DNA of 64,000 bases from Nocardioides kribbensis (lineage in GTDB: Bacteria > Actinomycetota > Actinomycetes > Propionibacteriales > Nocardioidaceae): contig NZ_JADCLL010000001.1 in the NCBI RefSeq assembly GCF_015070375.1, forward strand, positions 808,501 through 872,500. The letters are read 5' to 3'. This document shows positions 16,661-26,500 of the stretch, piece by piece. Every line of letters begins with the position of its first letter. Within the stretch, counting starts at the first letter, position 1. Below the pieces are notes generated by a model. It was not told the origin of the DNA. It was given only the letters and a program-made list of their open reading frames with translations, and searched no databases. Position numbers and translations under genes: made by a program.

Positions 16661-18048
16661 GCGTTGCTCCTCTCGGTGGCACGGGCCGCGCGCGGCTCGT
16701 GGTACTTGCTGGCGACGGGGCGGACCATCGCGTTGGCCAGCAGGCCCACCGCGAGCAGGCCGACCATGATGAACAGCGCCGGGCGGTAGTCGCCGGCCAC
16801 GAGCTCACCGGGGGTGCCCCGGCTGTCGAGCACCGAGTTGACGATGAGCGGCCCGGCGACACCGGCGGCCGACCAGGCGGTCAGCAGCCGGCCGTGGATG
16901 GCGCCGACCTGGTAGGTGCCGAAGAGGTCGCGCAGGTAGGCCGGGATCGTGGCGAAGCCGCCGCCGTAGAAGCTGATGATGACCGCGGCCAGCAGCACGA
17001 AGAGCGCGGTGGCGCTGCTGCCGACGGTGGCGAGCAGCACGTAGAGCACCAGGCCGAGGCCGAGGTAGACGAAGTAGATGCCCTTGCGCCCGATGACGTC
17101 GGAGGTCGAGGACCACACGAAGCGACCGGCCATGTTGAAGATCGACAGCAGGCCGACGAAGCCGCCGGCGGCCACGACCGAGACCGTGCTCGTCGCCCCG
17201 TCGCGGAAGAAGTCCTGGATCATCGGCGCGGCCTGCTCGAGGATGCCGATGCCGGCGGTCACGTTGCAGAACAGGATGGTCCACAGCAGCCAGAACTGCG
17301 GGGTCTTGATCGCGTTGGCCGCGGAGACCGAGTCGGTGGTGACGAGGCTCTTCTGCTTGACCGTCGAGGGGTCGAAGCCGTCGGGGCGCCAGTCGTCGGC
17401 CGGCACACGCATGGTGAAGGCGCCGAACATCATGAAGACCAGGTAGAGCGCGGCGAGCGTGAGGAAGAGCAGCACCAGGGCCTGGCCGTCGGCGAACGGG
17501 TTCTCGGTGGCGCTGAAGGAGGGGTCGTAGGCGGCGAGCAGCTCGCCGCTCAGCGGGCTGGCGATGAGCGCGCCGCCGCCGAAGCCCATGATCGCCATGC
17601 CGGTGGCCAGCCCGGGACGGTCGGGGAACCACTTGATGAGCGTCGAGACCGGCGAGATGTAGCCGATGCCGAGACCGATGCCGCCGATCACGCCGTAGCC
17701 GAGGTAGAAGACCCAGATGCTGCCGATCGCGATGCCCAGGGCGCCGACGAGGAAGCCGGTGACCCAGAAGCAGGCGGAGACGAACATGGCGGCGCGCGGA
17801 CCGTTGCGGTCCACCCACGTGCCGAAGAGGGCGGCGGAGACGCCGAGCATCACGATCGCGATCGAGAACGAGACGCCCACGGCGGTGAGGCTGGAGTCGA
17901 AGTGCTCGACCAGGGCGCTCTTGTAGACGCTGGTGGCGTAGACCTGGCCGATGCAGAGGTGGACGGCCAAGGCGGCCGGGGGGATGAGCCAGCGGTTGAA
18001 GCCGGGCGGGGCCACGGTCTTCTCGCGGGCGAGGAACGACGGAACCAC
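16657..18048 (-). CDS. OFA-type MFS transporter (oxalate/formate antiporter family)
   Basis: A 463-residue, twelve-helix major facilitator of the oxalate/formate antiporter group. Visible features are GQVYATSVYKSAL in helix 1, the GTWVDRNGPR loop between helices 2 and 3, GVIGGIGLGIGYISPVSTLIKWFPDRPGLATG, and GRFVWSSTSDVIGRKG in the second half. The anion transported is unknown; homologues take oxalate, formate or other monocarboxylates. The GTG start has a GGAGGT site. The stop codon overlaps the ATG of the 33-residue membrane microprotein. Confidence 0.9.
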   Translation of the reverse strand: MVPSFLAREKTVAPPGFNRWLIPPAALAVHLCIGQVYATSVYKSALVEHFDSSLTAVGVSFSIAIVMLGVSAALFGTWVDRNGPRAAMFVSACFWVTGFLVGALGIAIGSIWVFYLGYGVIGGIGLGIGYISPVSTLIKWFPDRPGLATGMAIMGFGGGALIASPLSGELLAAYDPSFSATENPFADGQALVLLFLTLAALYLVFMMFGAFTMRVPADDWRPDGFDPSTVKQKSLVTTDSVSAANAIKTPQFWLLWTILFCNVTAGIGILEQAAPMIQDFFRDGATSTVSVVAAGGFVGLLSIFNMAGRFVWSSTSDVIGRKGIYFVYLGLGLVLYVLLATVGSSATALFVLLAAVIISFYGGGFATIPAYLRDLFGTYQVGAIHGRLLTAWSAAGVAGPLIVNSVLDSRGTPGELVAGDYRPALFIMVGLLAVGLLANAMVRPVASKYHEPRAARATERSNA

Positions 18049-18166
18049 GGGGGATACCTCCGAGTCGGGAACCCGCTAGTTCTACTCCCCCGCCCGCGTG
18101 GCGTGGCTCACCCCCCTGGGGTGGCCCGCCCGTGGCGCCGGGTGTAGGGGGCCCGCCGCACGGGGC

Positions 18167-19381
18167 TCACTCCACCGGCAGGCCCAGGCCCCGCGCGATG
18201 AGCATCCGCTGCACCTCGGAGGTGCCCTCGCCGATCTCGAGCACCTTGGCGTCGCGGTAGAACCGCGCCACGGGGTACTCCTCCATGAAGCCGTAGCCAC
18301 CGAAGACCTGTGTCGCGATGCGGGTCGCGGTGACCGCCGACTCGGTGGAGTAGAGCTTGGCCACCGCGGCCGCCTGCTTGAAGTCGCGGTACGGCGCGCC
18401 ACCGTCCTTCATCGCCGCGGCGCGGTAGGTGAGCATCCGGCTGGCGTGCAGCATGACCTCGAGGTCGGCCAGCTGGAAGGCCACGCCCTGCTTGCGCCCG
18501 ATGGGGCCGCCGAAGGTCTGGCGCTCCCCCGCGTAGGCCAGCGCCATGTCGAGGCAGGCCTGGATGCAGCCCACCGAGAGCGCGGAGATCGCCACGCGCC
18601 CGTCGTCGAGGGTGGCGAGGAACTGGGCGTAGCCCCTGCCGCGCTCGCCCAGCAGGTGGTCGGCCGGCACCCGCACGTCGTCGAAGGACAGCGGGTGGGT
18701 GTCGGAGGCGTGCCAGCCGAGCTTGTCGTAGGCCTTCTCGGCGGTGAAGCCCGGCGTGCCCGCGGGCACCATGATCGCGGAGATCTCGGGCCGGCCGTCC
18801 TCGCGCGTGCCGGTGCGGGCCGTGGCGGTGACCAGCGAGGTGATCGCGCTGCCGGAGTTGGTGATGAACTGCTTGGCGCCGTTGACCACCCACTCCTCCC
18901 CCGCCAGCTCCGCGCGGGTGGCGGTGGCGCCGGCGTCGGAGCCCGCACCGGGCTCGGTGAGGCCGAAACCGGCGAGCTGCTCCCCGGCGACCAGCGCGGG
19001 CAGCCAGCGCTCCTTCTGCTCCTGCGTGCCGTAGGTGAGGATCGGGTTGATGCCCAGGCCCACACCGGCCTGCAGGGTGATGCCCATCGACTGGTCGACG
19101 CGCCCGATCTCCTCGATCGCCACGCAGAGGCTGGTGAAGTCGCCGTCCTCGCCGGCCCCGCCGAACTCCTCGGGCGCGGTGAGGCCGAAGAGCCCCAGCT
19201 CGCCCATCTGCTGCACCACGTCGACCGGGAAGTGGTGCTCGCGGTCCCACTGCGCGGCGTGGGGGGCGATCTGGGCCTGCGCGAAGTCGCGCACGCTGCG
19301 GCGGAACTCCTCGTGCTCGCGGGAGAGCTCGAAGGCCGAGCCCTGGAGGCCGGCGGGGACGGAGGACGTGACGGCGGTCAT
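18167..19381 (-). CDS. Acyl-CoA dehydrogenase
   Basis: A 404-residue acyl-CoA dehydrogenase with TEPGAGSDAGAT, KQFITNSGSA, GGPIGRKQGVAFQLAD, GGYGFMEEYPVARFYRDAKV and catalytic Glu385 in GEGTSEVQR. It is distinct from the two dehydrogenases at 3-6 kb. I chose the inner ATG at 19381 because TAGCAT lies seven bases before it; the outer ATG at 19390 falls inside that hexamer. A GGTTA-N8-TAACC palindrome lies just upstream of the hexamer, so expression is probably repressed by a dimeric, TetR-like regulator. Divergent from the carboxylase alpha gene. Confidence 0.92.
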   Translation of the reverse strand: MTAVTSSVPAGLQGSAFELSREHEEFRRSVRDFAQAQIAPHAAQWDREHHFPVDVVQQMGELGLFGLTAPEEFGGAGEDGDFTSLCVAIEEIGRVDQSMGITLQAGVGLGINPILTYGTQEQKERWLPALVAGEQLAGFGLTEPGAGSDAGATATRAELAGEEWVVNGAKQFITNSGSAITSLVTATARTGTREDGRPEISAIMVPAGTPGFTAEKAYDKLGWHASDTHPLSFDDVRVPADHLLGERGRGYAQFLATLDDGRVAISALSVGCIQACLDMALAYAGERQTFGGPIGRKQGVAFQLADLEVMLHASRMLTYRAAAMKDGGAPYRDFKQAAAVAKLYSTESAVTATRIATQVFGGYGFMEEYPVARFYRDAKVLEIGEGTSEVQRMLIARGLGLPVE

Positions 19382-19388
19382 GTCGTCC

Positions 19389-19394
19389 ATGCTA
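19389..19394 (-). promoter_or_regulatory. -10 element TAGCAT, leaderless start of the acyl-CoA dehydrogenase
   Basis: Seven bases before the ATG at 19381. It covers part of the alternative ATG at 19390, which decides between the two starts. Confidence 0.5.
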
Positions 19395-19401
19395 GCCGCG
19401 C

Positions 19402-19419
19402 GGTTAGCGTCTGTTAACC
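19402..19419. promoter_or_regulatory. GGTTA-N8-TAACC inverted repeat
   Basis: An 18-bp interrupted palindrome with core GGTTAGCGTCTGTTAACC, seven bases upstream of the dehydrogenase -10 element and therefore over the -35 spacer. Size and symmetry fit a TetR-type operator for fatty-acid genes; the protein is not identified. Confidence 0.5.
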
Positions 19420-19613
19420 ACGTGGGCGGCCGCCCCCCGGACCGGGCGAAGGAGTCCGGAGGACAGACCTCGCCGACGCCGGCGCGGAGCGGGCGATAGC
19501 CTGCGCACGAGGTGCGGCCGGAGCCGTGCCGAGGACGACGCAGGACCCCTGCGGAGCCCCACCCAGGACAGCCAGAACCCACCACCCCCACCACAGACAC
19601 CCAGGAGTGACAG

Positions 19614-21404
19614 GTGCCGGAGACCACGCCGCTGCAGAAGGTGCTCATCGCCAACCGGGGCGAGATCGCGGTCCGGGTCATCCGGGCCTGCAAGGACGCC
19701 GGCATCGGCAGCGTCGCCGTCTACGCCGAGCCCGACCGCGACGCCATCTTCGTGCGCATGGCCGACGAGGCCTACTCCCTCGAGGGCGCCACCCCGGCCG
19801 AGTCCTACCTCGACATCGCCAAGATCATCGCCGTGGCCCAGCGCTCCGGCGCCGACTCGGTCCACCCGGGCTACGGCTTCCTCGCCGAGAACGCCGACTT
19901 CGCGCAGGCCGTGCTCGACGCCGGGCTGATCTGGATCGGTCCCCCGCCGGCCGCCATCGAGGCCCTGGGCGACAAGGCCAAGGCCAAGCACATCGCCGAC
20001 AAGGCCGAGGCGCCCCTGGCCCCCGGCACCAAGGACCCCGTGGCCGACGCCGACGAGGTCGTCGCCTTCGCCCGCGACAACGGCCTGCCCGTGGCCATCA
20101 AGGCCGTCTTCGGCGGTGGCGGCCGCGGCCTCAAGGTCGCCCGCACCCTGGAGGAGATCCCCGACGCCTACGAGTCGGCGGTGCGCGAGGCGGTCACCGC
20201 CTTCGGGCGCGGCGAGTGCCTGGTCGAGAAGTTCCTCGACAAGCCGCGCCACGTCGAGACCCAGTGCCTGGCCGACCAGCACGGCAACGTCGTGGTGGTC
20301 TCCACGCGCGACTGCTCCCTGCAGCGGCGCAACCAGAAGCTCGTGGAGGAGGCGCCCGCGCCCTTCCTGAGCCAGGAGCAGCTCGCCGAGCTCTACGAGT
20401 CCTCCAAGCGCATCCTGCGCGAGGCGGGCTACTACGGCGCAGGCACCTGCGAGTTCCTGGTCGCCCAGGACGGCACCATCTCCTTCCTCGAGGTCAACAC
20501 CCGCCTCCAGGTCGAGCACTGCGTCTCCGAGGAGGTCACCGGCATCGACCTCGTGCGCGAGATGTTCCGCATCGCCGCCGGCGAGGAGCTCGGCTACGAC
20601 GACCCCGAGATCCGCGGGCACTCCATCGAGTTCCGCATCAACGCCGAGGACGGCGGGCGCAACTTCATGCCCGCGCCCGGCACCCTCACCGCCTGGGCGC
20701 CGCCCAGCGGACCTGGCGTGCGCGTCGACGGCGGCTACGAGTCGGGCCAGACCGTCCCCGGCTCCTTCGACTCCCTCATCGCCAAGCTCGTCGTCACGGG
20801 CCGCGACCGCACCCAGGCCCTCGAGCGCTCGCGCCGCGCGCTGGAGGAGTTCGTGGTCGACGGCATGCCGACCGTCATCCCGTTCCACCGTGCCGTGGTC
20901 TCCGACCCGGCCTACGTCGGCGCCTCCACCCCCACCGGCGAGGGCTCCTTCGAGGTCTACACCCAGTGGATCGAGACCGAGTTCGACAACCGGATCGAGC
21001 CCTACTCCGGTGAGGCCGGCGAGGCGGCCGAGGAGGCCGAGCGCCAGAAGGTCGTCGTCGAGGTCGGCGGCAAGCGCCTCGAGGTCGTCCTGCCCGGCGG
21101 GCTCGGCGGCGTCGCCGCGGCCGCCGGCGGCGGGGGCAAGGCCAAGCCGAAGCGGGCGGGCGGCAAGAAGGCCGGCGCGGCCGCCAGCGGCGACGCCGTC
21201 ACCAGCCCGATGCAGGGCACCGTGGTCAAGGTCGTGGTCGCCGAGGGCCAGGAGGTCGCCGAGGGCGACACCGTCGTGGTCATCGAGGCGATGAAGATGG
21301 AGCAGCCGCTGAAGGCCCACAAGGCCGGCACCGTGACCGGCCTGCAGGCCGAGGTCGGCGCCACCGTCACCAACGGCGCCGTGATCTGCGAGCTCAAGGA
21401 CTGA
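19614..21404 (+). CDS. accA3: Acyl-CoA carboxylase alpha subunit (biotin carboxylase + BCCP)
   Basis: A 596-residue bifunctional subunit. The N-terminal biotin carboxylase has [28 protein letters not shown], the ATP-grasp [13 protein letters not shown] and [18 protein letters not shown]. After a Lys/Ala/Gly-rich linker (about residues 500-525) comes the biotinyl domain with [13 protein letters not shown] and the biotinylated lysine in EAMKME. Biotin is attached by the BirA encoded at 12 kb, and the beta and epsilon partners are at 12.6-14.5 kb. The GTG has a CAGGAG ribosome site. Confidence 0.95.
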   Translation: MPETTPLQKVLIANRGEIAVRVIRACKDAGIGSVAVYAEPDRDAIFVRMADEAYSLEGATPAESYLDIAKIIAVAQRSGADSVHPGYGFLAENADFAQAVLDAGLIWIGPPPAAIEALGDKAKAKHIADKAEAPLAPGTKDPVADADEVVAFARDNGLPVAIKAVFGGGGRGLKVARTLEEIPDAYESAVREAVTAFGRGECLVEKFLDKPRHVETQCLADQHGNVVVVSTRDCSLQRRNQKLVEEAPAPFLSQEQLAELYESSKRILREAGYYGAGTCEFLVAQDGTISFLEVNTRLQVEHCVSEEVTGIDLVREMFRIAAGEELGYDDPEIRGHSIEFRINAEDGGRNFMPAPGTLTAWAPPSGPGVRVDGGYESGQTVPGSFDSLIAKLVVTGRDRTQALERSRRALEEFVVDGMPTVIPFHRAVVSDPAYVGASTPTGEGSFEVYTQWIETEFDNRIEPYSGEAGEAAEEAERQKVVVEVGGKRLEVVLPGGLGGVAAAAGGGGKAKPKRAGGKKAGAAASGDAVTSPMQGTVVKVVVAEGQEVAEGDTVVVIEAMKMEQPLKAHKAGTVTGLQAEVGATVTNGAVICELKD

Positions 21405-21432
21405 GCCGGCGGGCGCCGAGGGGGTCGGTCGG

Positions 21433-21438
21433 TAGCGT
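21433..21438 (+). promoter_or_regulatory. -10 element TAGCGT, leaderless start of a PH-domain gene
   Basis: Seven bases before the GTG at 21446. Confidence 0.5.
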
Positions 21439-21445
21439 CGGACCC

Positions 21446-21973
21446 GTGCCCCACGAGCCCGACCTGCAGCCCGACCCGCAGCCCGACCCGCATCCCGAGC
21501 TGCGAGCTCCTTCGCAGCGGGTCAGCCCCCGCGCCCGCACGATGTGGACCGTCGAGACCCTCCTCGAGGGGCTCGTCTCCGCCGCCCTCGTGGTGGTCGT
21601 CGTGGCCCTGGTCGACGCGGTCGACGTCACCTGGTGGGGCGTGGCCCTGCTGGGAGCCGCGGTCGCGGCGTACGCCCTGGTCGTGCCGCGGTGGCGCTGG
21701 GCGGTGCACCGGTGGGAGGTCACCGACACCGCGGTCTACACCCAGGTCGGGTGGTGGAGCCTGGAGCAACGGGTCGCGCCGCTCTCGCGGATCCAGACCG
21801 TCGACCACGTCGTCGGCCCGGTCGAGCGGGCCTTCGGGCTGGCCACCGTCACCGTCACGACGGCCTCGGCGGCCGGGGCGCTGCGGGTCTCCGGCCTCGA
21901 GCGCGACCGTGCCCGCCGCCTCGTCGACGAGCTGACGCTGCGCGCCGAGGCCGCCGGCGGCGACGCGACGTGA
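21446..21973 (+). CDS. PH-domain membrane protein (YdbS-like)
   Basis: A 175-residue protein with a Pro/Asp/Gln-rich N-terminal tail, two membrane helices (about residues 40-62 and 65-82) and one bacterial PH domain, WEVTDTAVYTQVGWWSLEQRVAPLSRIQTVDHVVGPVERAFGLATV. It overlaps the next, larger PH-domain gene by four bases (GTGA). Such ydbS/ydbT pairs are common in Gram-positive bacteria, where the pair has been linked with resistance to bacteriocins or membrane stress; the role here is unknown. Confidence 0.87.
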   Translation: MPHEPDLQPDPQPDPHPELRAPSQRVSPRARTMWTVETLLEGLVSAALVVVVVALVDAVDVTWWGVALLGAAVAAYALVVPRWRWAVHRWEVTDTAVYTQVGWWSLEQRVAPLSRIQTVDHVVGPVERAFGLATVTVTTASAAGALRVSGLERDRARRLVDELTLRAEAAGGDAT

Positions 21974-23565
21974 GCGAGGCGGAGCCGGAGCCGGTGCCCG
22001 AGCCGGTGGTGGGGCCGGTGGTGGGGCCGGTGGTGGAGCCGGTGGTGGAGCCGGTGGTGGCGGAGTCCGAGTGGCAGCGCCTCGACCCCCGGATGCTGCT
22101 GGTGCACCCGGTGAAGGAGGTCGTGCGCTTCCTGCCGGTGCTCGTCGGCGTGTGGTTCGCCGGCAGTGCGGCGGGCTCGTCGTGGCAGCTGCTCGGGGTG
22201 GCGGTGCCCGTGGCCCTGGGGGTGCTGCGCTACCTCACGACCAGCTTCCGCGTCGCCCACGACCGCGTCGAGCTGCGTCGCGGCCTGCTCGAGCGCCACG
22301 TGCTCTCCACCCCCGTCGACCGGGTGCGCACGGTCGACCTCACCGCCTCCCCCGTGCACCGCGTGCTGGGCCTGACCACGATGCGCGTCGGCACCGGCAC
22401 GGCCTCCAGCGACGACGACGAGCAGCTCGACCTCGACGGGCTGCCCGTGGAGCGGGCCCGCCGGCTGCGCGACGAGCTGCTGCGCGCGGCCCCCTCCGCG
22501 CCGGGCGCCGAGGGGGACCTCGACGCCGAGGGCCGGTCGCGGCCCCCGGCGCCCGCGGCGCCGCCCGTGCTCGTGCTCGACGCCGCCTGGGCCCGCTACG
22601 CCCCGCTCACCAGCGCGGGGCTCGTGCTCGCCGCCGCCGTCGTCGGCGGTGGGCTGCAGCTCCTGCAGGTCCTCGGCGGGCTCGACCGCATCGACGTCGA
22701 CGGCGTGGCCCGCGACGTCGCCACCGCACCGCTGCTGGCCCTCGCGGCCGTCGCCGTGGGCCTCGGCCTCGTGGTCGTCGCCGGACTCGCCGTCGTGGCC
22801 TACCTGGTGTCCTACTGGGGCTTCTCGCTGCGGCGGTCGGGAGCCAGCTGGCACCTGGTGCGCGGCCTGCTCACCACCCGGGAGACCAGCCTCGACGACG
22901 CGCGCCTGCACGGCGTCACCCTGACCGAGCCGGTCGGGCTCCGCCTGGCCGGCGGCGCCGGGCTCAGCGCGATCGTCACCGGGCTGCGGGGCGAGGGCGG
23001 CGCGGCCAGCGCCCTGCTCACCCCGCCCGCGCCGTACGCCGTGGTCGCCGCGACGGCCGCGGCCGTGGTGGGCGACGCCGAGCCGGTCATGGGGCCGCTG
23101 GTGCCGCACGGTCCGCAGGCGACGCGTCGTGCGTGGGTGCGCGCCTGCGCGCCGGCGCTCGTGCTCGCGGGCCTGGTGGTGGCGGTGGTGCTCGCCGACC
23201 TCCCGGGCACGTCGTCGTGGCTGCTGCCGCTCGTGCCCGCGCTGCTCGTGGGCGGGGCCCTGCTGGGCCGCGACCGCGCCCGCTCGCTGGGCCACGCGCT
23301 CACCGCGCGCCACCTCGTGGCGCGCCGCGGCAGCGTGGTGCGGCGCCGCGACGTGCTCGCCCGCGAGGCGGTCATCGGGTGGACGCTGCGGGCCACGTGG
23401 CTGCAGCGGCGCGCCGGCCTGTGCTCGCTGGTCGCGACGACCGCCGGTGGGCGGCAGTCGGTGGTGGTGGCCGACGTGCCGCGCGCCCTCGCCGTCCGGC
23501 TCGCCGCCTCCGCCCGGCCCGGGCTGCTGGAGCAGTTCCTCCTGGTGGACGAGTCACACGGCTGA
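21970..23565 (+). CDS. Multi-PH-domain membrane protein (YdbT-like)
   Basis: A 531-residue protein partner of the preceding gene. After a repetitive Glu/Pro/Val N-terminus come pairs of membrane helices alternating with PH domains: FRVAHDRVELRRGLLERHVLSTPVDRVRTVDLTASPVHRVLGL, GFSLRRSGASWHLVRGLLTTRETSLDDARLHGVTL, and LTARHLVARRGSVVRRRDVLAREAVIGW. Three such modules are visible. The N-terminal repeat is encoded by five 12-bp units and is probably variable in length. Start is the GTG overlapping the previous stop. Confidence 0.87.
   Translation: MSEAEPEPVPEPVVGPVVGPVVEPVVEPVVAESEWQRLDPRMLLVHPVKEVVRFLPVLVGVWFAGSAAGSSWQLLGVAVPVALGVLRYLTTSFRVAHDRVELRRGLLERHVLSTPVDRVRTVDLTASPVHRVLGLTTMRVGTGTASSDDDEQLDLDGLPVERARRLRDELLRAAPSAPGAEGDLDAEGRSRPPAPAAPPVLVLDAAWARYAPLTSAGLVLAAAVVGGGLQLLQVLGGLDRIDVDGVARDVATAPLLALAAVAVGLGLVVVAGLAVVAYLVSYWGFSLRRSGASWHLVRGLLTTRETSLDDARLHGVTLTEPVGLRLAGGAGLSAIVTGLRGEGGAASALLTPPAPYAVVAATAAAVVGDAEPVMGPLVPHGPQATRRAWVRACAPALVLAGLVVAVVLADLPGTSSWLLPLVPALLVGGALLGRDRARSLGHALTARHLVARRGSVVRRRDVLAREAVIGWTLRATWLQRRAGLCSLVATTAGGRQSVVVADVPRALAVRLAASARPGLLEQFLLVDESHG
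22000..22059. repeat. 12-bp tandem repeat, five copies
   Basis: Units alternate between GAGCCGGTGGTG and GGGCCGGTGGTG and encode EPVV/GPVV. They form the cytoplasmic N-terminal tail of the YdbT-like protein. Confidence 0.9.
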
Positions 23566-23579
23566 CACACCGACGTCGG

Positions 23580-23585
23580 TACCCT
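23580..23585 (+). promoter_or_regulatory. -10 element TACCCT, leaderless start of pyc
   Basis: Six bases before the ATG at 23592; no ribosome site is present. Confidence 0.5.
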
Positions 23586-23591
23586 CCGGGC

Positions 23592-26500
23592 ATGTTCTCC
23601 AAGGTGCTGGTGGCCAACCGCGGCGAGATCGCGATCCGGGCGTTCCGTGCGGCGTACGAGCTCGGGGCCGAGACCGTCGCGGTGTTCCCCTACGAGGACC
23701 GGGGCTCGGAGCACCGGCTCAAGGCCGACGAGGCCTACGAGATCGGCGAGCGCGGCCACCCCGTGCGCACCTACCTCGACCCCGACGCGATCGTGGCCGC
23801 GGCGGTCCAGGCCGGCGCCGACGCGGTCTACCCCGGCTACGGCTTCCTCTCGGAGAACCCCGCCCTCGCCGAGGCCTGCGCCAACGCCGGGATCACCTTC
23901 ATCGGGCCCACCGCCGACGTCCTCGAGCTGACCGGCAACAAGGCCCGTGCCATCGCCGCCGCCAAGGCGGCGGGCGTGCCCGTCCTGGCCAGCGTCGAGC
24001 CCTCGACCGACGTCGACGCCCTCGTCGAGGCCGCCCAGGAGCTGCCCTTCCCGCTCTTCGTCAAGGCCGTGGCGGGTGGCGGCGGGCGCGGCATGCGCCG
24101 CGTCGACGACCCGGCCAGGCTGCGCGAGGCCGTCGAGACCTGCATGCGCGAGGGCGAGGCCGCGTTCGGCGACCCCACCGTCTTCGTCGAGCAGGCCGTG
24201 GTGGAGCCGCGCCACATCGAGGTGCAGATCCTCGCCGACGGCCAGGGCGGCGTCATGCACCTCTTCGAGCGCGACTGCTCGGTGCAGCGACGCCACCAGA
24301 AGGTCGTGGAGATCGCCCCGGCGCCCAACCTCGACCCGGAGCTGCGCGATCGCATGTGCGCCGACGCGGTGCGCTTCGCCCGCGAGATCGGCTACCGCAA
24401 CGCCGGCACCGTCGAGTTCCTCCTCGACCCCGACGGCAACTACGTCTTCATCGAGATGAACCCCCGCATCCAGGTCGAGCACACCGTGACCGAGGAGGTC
24501 ACCGACGTCGACCTCGTGCAGTCGCAGATGCGCATCGCCTCCGGGGAGAGCCTCGCCGACCTCGGGCTGTCGCAGGAGACCGTGCAGCTGCGCGGCGCCG
24601 CGCTGCAGTGCCGCATCACCACCGAGAGCCCCGCCAACGACTTCCGGCCCGACACCGGCACCATCACCACCTACCGCTCCCCCGGCGGCGCCGGTGTGCG
24701 CGTCGACGGCGGCACGACCTACTCCGGCGCCGAGGTCAGCGCCCACTTCGACTCGATGCTGGCCAAGCTCACCTGCCGCGGTCGCGACTTCCCCACCGCG
24801 GTGGCCCGCGCGCGCCGCGCCGTCGCGGAGTTCCGCATCCGCGGTGTCGCCACCAACATCGCCTTCCTCCAGGCGCTGCTCGACGACCCCGACTTCGCCG
24901 CGGGCCGGGTGACCACGTCGTTCATCGAGACCCACCCGCAGCTGCTCACCGCACGCGCCTCCGGCGACCGCGGCACCAAGCTGCTGGCCTACCTCGCCGA
25001 CGTCACCGTCAACAAGCCCCACGGCGAGGCCCCGGTGACCCTCGACCCCCGCACCAAGCTGCCGCGGGTCGACCTGTCGGTGCCCGCCCCCGACGGCACC
25101 CGCCAGCAGCTGCTGGCGCTGGGGCCCGACGCCTTCGCCCGCGACCTGCGCGAGCGCACCGGGGTGGCCGTCACCGACACCACCTTCCGCGACGCCCACC
25201 AGTCGCTGCTGGCGACCCGGGTGCGCACCAAGGACCTCCTCGCCGTCGCGGGCCACGTCGCCCGCACCACCCCCCAGCTGTGGTCGCTGGAGGCCTGGGG
25301 CGGTGCGACCTACGACGTGTCGCTGCGCTTCCTCGCCGAGGACCCCTGGGAGCGCCTGGCCCAGCTGCGCCAGGCGGTGCCCAACATCTGCCTGCAGATG
25401 CTGCTGCGCGGGCGCAACACCGTCGGCTACACCCCCTACCCCACCGCGGTGACCCACGCCTTCGTCGAGGAGGCCGCCGCCACCGGCATCGACGTGTTCC
25501 GGATCTTCGACGCCCTCAACGACGTGGAGCAGATGCGCCCGGCCATCGAGGCCGTGCGCGCCACCGGCACCACGGTGGCCGAGGTCGCGCTGTGCTACAC
25601 CGGCGACCTCTCCGACCCCGCCGAGGACCTCTACACCCTCGACTACTACCTGCGCCTGGCCGAGCAGATCGTCGACGCCGGCGCCCACGTGCTGGCCATC
25701 AAGGACATGGCCGGCCTGCTGCGCGCCCCCGCGGCCCGCACGCTGGTGACCGCGCTGCGCGAGCGCTTCGACCTGCCGGTGCACCTGCACACCCACGACA
25801 CCCCGGGCGGGCAGCTGGCCACCCTGCTGGCCGCCATCGACGCCGGGGTCGACGCGGTCGACGCCGCGACCGCCGCGATGGCGGGCACGACCTCGCAGCC
25901 GCCGATCTCGGCGCTGGTCGCCGGCACCGACTTCTCGGCGCGCGAGACCGGCCTCGACCTCGCGGCGGTCAACGCGCTCGAGCCGTACTGGGAGGCCACG
26001 CGCCGCGTCTACGCCCCCTTCGAGTCGGGCCTGCCGGCGCCCACCGGGCGGGTCTACCGCCACGAGATCCCCGGCGGCCAGCTCTCCAACCTGCGCCAGC
26101 AGGCGATCGCGCTCGGCCTGGGCGAGAAGTTCGAGCAGATCGAGGACATGTACGCCGCGGCCAACGACATCCTGGGCCGGGTCGTGAAGGTGACGCCGTC
26201 CTCCAAGGTGGTCGGCGACCTCGCGCTCCACCTGGTCGCCGCGGGCGCCGACCCCGAGGAGTTCGCGGCCGACCCGGCCTCCTTCGACATCCCCGGCTCG
26301 GTGATCGGCTTCCTGCACGGCGAGCTCGGCGACCCGCCCGGCGGCTGGCCCGAGCCGTTCCGCACCAGGGCGCTGGAGGGTCGCTCCTACCAGGCGCCGG
26401 CCGAGGAGCTCACCGACGAGCAGGCCGCGGGGCTGGGCCTCGACGGCGAGGTCAGCCAGCGCACCCGCCGCGACACCCTCAACGAGCTGCTCTTCGCCGG

